Positions 48,256 through 49,546 of a stretch of DNA of 49,546 nt are shown here, piece after piece. Source of the stretch: Sulfurovum sp. (GTDB taxonomy: Bacteria; Campylobacterota; Campylobacteria; Campylobacterales; Sulfurovaceae). How positions within the stretch are numbered: position 1 is the first letter of the stretch; each line of letters begins with the position of its first letter. The notes under the pieces were generated by a model that searched no databases, was not told the DNA's origin, and saw only the letters and a list, made by a program, of their open reading frames with translations. Location of the stretch: contig DYMX01000008.1 in the NCBI GenBank assembly GCA_020721345.1, positions 1-49,546 on the forward strand. Direction: 5' to 3'. Made by a program: the position numbers and the translations under genes.

Positions 48256-48261
48256 GGTAGA
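48256..48261 (+). promoter_or_regulatory. Putative -10 box of prfB
   Basis: In the 68-base gap between panC and prfB the plus strand reads GGTAGAATAATATC; TAGAAT is a fair -10, 36 bases before the prfB ATG. AGGATT follows as a ribosome site, 11 bases before the ATG, a rather long spacing. Confidence 0.35.
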
Positions 48262-48296
48262 ATAATATCAAAATTTTTAATAGGATTAATTTATTT

Positions 48297-49391
48297 ATGG
48301 ATGCATACGAATATAGTGAAATGCTTAAATCTCTAAATATCAAAATGGACAACATTACACATATTGTTAAACCTGATATTTTAATGACTAGATTAAAAGA
48401 GATAGAAGAGCTTCAACAAGATTCAAACTTTTGGAATGACAGCGGAAATGTTGCAAAGATAGGTCAAGAAAAAACAAGAACAGAGCGCGTTCTAGCAAAG
48501 TACAATTCTGCTTTAAATGCCTTGAGGGACGGTGTTGAATACTTTGAGTTAGCAAAATCAGAAAAAGATGAAGAAACACTAGAAATGCTCTTTGAAGATG
48601 CTACAAGTCTCGAAAATGCCATACACTCTTTGGAAATTGAAATGATGTTAAGCGGCAAACACGACAGCGCAAATGCCATTGTTACAATTCATCCCGGAGC
48701 TGGGGGAACTGAATCCCAAGACTGGGCTAGTATGCTTTATAGAATGTATCTCAGATGGGCCGAGAGACACGATTTTAAAGTTGAAGAGCTTGACTATCAA
48801 GCAGGTGAAGAGGCGGGTATCAAAGATGCCACTTTTATCATTAAAGGTGAAAATGCCTATGGCTACCTCAAGGTTGAAAATGGCATCCATAGACTTGTAA
48901 GAATATCTCCTTTTGATAGCAATGCCAAAAGACATACATCGTTTACTTCTGTGATGGTAAGTCCGGAAATAGAAGATGATGTGGATCTAACGATAGAAGA
49001 TAAAGATATAAGGATAGATACATATCGCGCAAGCGGTGCAGGCGGACAGCATGTCAATAAAACTGAAAGCGCTATCAGAATTACACACATACCTACAAAT
49101 ATAGTTGTTCAATGCCAAAATGACAGAAGCCAGCATAAAAACAAAGCAAGCGCTATGAAAATGCTAAAATCCCGTCTTTATGAATATGAAATGGCAAAAA
49201 AACAAGCAGAGATCGACGGCATAGAAAAAAGTGAGATCGGCTGGGGACATCAGATAAGATCATATGTTCTTGCACCTTATCAGCAAGTAAAGGATTCTAG
49301 GAGCAATCAGGCATTTTCAAATGTAGATGCTATACTTGACGGCGATATTGATGCAATACTTGAAGGCGTCTTGATATCACAAGCGAAATAA
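48297..49391 (+). CDS. prfB: Peptide chain release factor 2
   Basis: 364 residues. RF2 recognises UAA and UGA stop codons. It has the RF2 selectivity tripeptide SPF in [15 protein letters not shown] and the catalytic GGQ in [17 protein letters not shown]. The frame is continuous from the ATG; the programmed +1 frameshift with an in-frame UGA near codon 26 known in many bacteria is absent, as I recall for this clade. It lies divergent from panC, with a promoter-rich stretch downstream. Confidence 0.96.
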   Translation: MDAYEYSEMLKSLNIKMDNITHIVKPDILMTRLKEIEELQQDSNFWNDSGNVAKIGQEKTRTERVLAKYNSALNALRDGVEYFELAKSEKDEETLEMLFEDATSLENAIHSLEIEMMLSGKHDSANAIVTIHPGAGGTESQDWASMLYRMYLRWAERHDFKVEELDYQAGEEAGIKDATFIIKGENAYGYLKVENGIHRLVRISPFDSNAKRHTSFTSVMVSPEIEDDVDLTIEDKDIRIDTYRASGAGGQHVNKTESAIRITHIPTNIVVQCQNDRSQHKNKASAMKMLKSRLYEYEMAKKQAEIDGIEKSEIGWGHQIRSYVLAPYQQVKDSRSNQAFSNVDAILDGDIDAILEGVLISQAK

Positions 49392-49404
49392 ATTTGATTT
49401 CTTA

Positions 49405-49433
49405 TTGACAAAAAAGCTAAATTGGTTTATCAT
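49405..49433 (+). promoter_or_regulatory. Sigma-70-type promoter downstream of prfB
   Basis: A perfect TTGACA (49405-49410) is followed after exactly 17 bases by TATCAT (49428-49433), a well-spaced promoter just after the prfB stop. A second TATAAT lies at 49495-49500, with TTGAAT 16 bases before it. They probably serve a gene beyond the window. Confidence 0.55.
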
Positions 49434-49440
49434 ATGTTTT

Positions 49441-49474
49441 AGATAGACATTTTTGTTTGTCTAAATATCTTTTT
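49441..49474 (+). terminator. Hairpin followed by T-run downstream of prfB
   Basis: TAGACA and TGTCTA (49444-49449 and 49458-49463) form a six-base stem, possibly extended by AGAT/ATCT, and TTTTT follows at 49470-49474. It may end prfB transcription, or, since it lies just after a promoter, act as an attenuator or very short transcript. The T-run is short and the stem is AT-rich. Confidence 0.35.
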
Positions 49475-49546
49475 GAATATTTAAACTTTATCTCTATAAT
49501 GCCCTGAATTTTTTAGACAGCTAAATCCTAAAATTTATTTCCTAAT

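Noticed and set aside
48297-48400. Programmed frameshift in prfB
   Set aside because: The frame is open from the ATG through the GGQ domain with no in-frame UGA.

Overview
The window looks like a chromosomal segment of a low-GC member of the Campylobacterota (epsilonproteobacteria), probably a free-living type near Sulfurimonas or a relative. Clade markers are HobA, a short DNA polymerase III delta-prime without a Walker A motif, a long FolP, class II DAHP synthase, an ArsRS-like two-component pair, and gene orders remembered from Campylobacter and Helicobacter: fur-lysS-glyA-DUF1882-SPOR-aroE, tlyA-ribF-cmoA, rppH-lysC-hobA-holB-folP, and PBP1A next to a BioF-like gene. I cannot fix the genus from sequence alone. 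I saw no rRNA, tRNA, CRISPR array or insertion sequence.

Layout. 1-1908 (minus) is a restriction-modification-like operon: a DNA methyltransferase, a protein with an EVE/PUA-like N-terminus and a NucS/DUF91-like nuclease C-terminus, and a third gene cut by the window edge. 2001-4752 (minus) is a small operon with a ferredoxin-thioredoxin reductase-like Fe-S protein, dapE, a periplasmic thioredoxin and an orphan histidine kinase. 4841-15559 (plus) is a long housekeeping run: gatC, pilT, cvpA, fur, lysS, glyA, DUF1882, SPOR protein, trpE, aroE and a two-component system. 15543-19272 (minus) holds aroG, cmoA, ribF and tlyA, with two DnaA-box-like sites in the aroG/cmoA gap.

19319-23629 (minus) is an accessory block between tlyA and ligA, genes that are close neighbours in Campylobacter. 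It has two units. The first is an OLD-like AAA-ATPase/TOPRIM protein overlapping a Dam-like adenine methylase gene. The second is a RelE/ribbon-helix-helix toxin-antitoxin pair with its own promoter and operator, followed three bases later by an MFS transporter. The ATPase-methylase pair and the EVE-nuclease operon are the best candidates for poorly described systems, probably in anti-phage defence or restriction.

23684-30350 (minus) returns to core genes: ligA, a SanA-like gene, folP, holB, hobA, lysC and rppH. hemW (plus) and a LysR-type regulator (minus) follow. 32618-36784 (plus) is uvrD-truB-ispE-smpB. 36897-45411 (minus) carries PBP1A, a BioF-like synthase, a CopD-like membrane protein, alaS, murG and ftsW. 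Opposite ftsW starts an FtsI-like transpeptidase, then panC (minus) and prfB (plus). The last 155 bases hold promoter-like and hairpin sequence for whatever lies beyond.

Most genes are packed into operons with 1-4 base start/stop overlaps, and several use TTG or GTG starts. All family calls come from reading the translations by eye; no database search was run.
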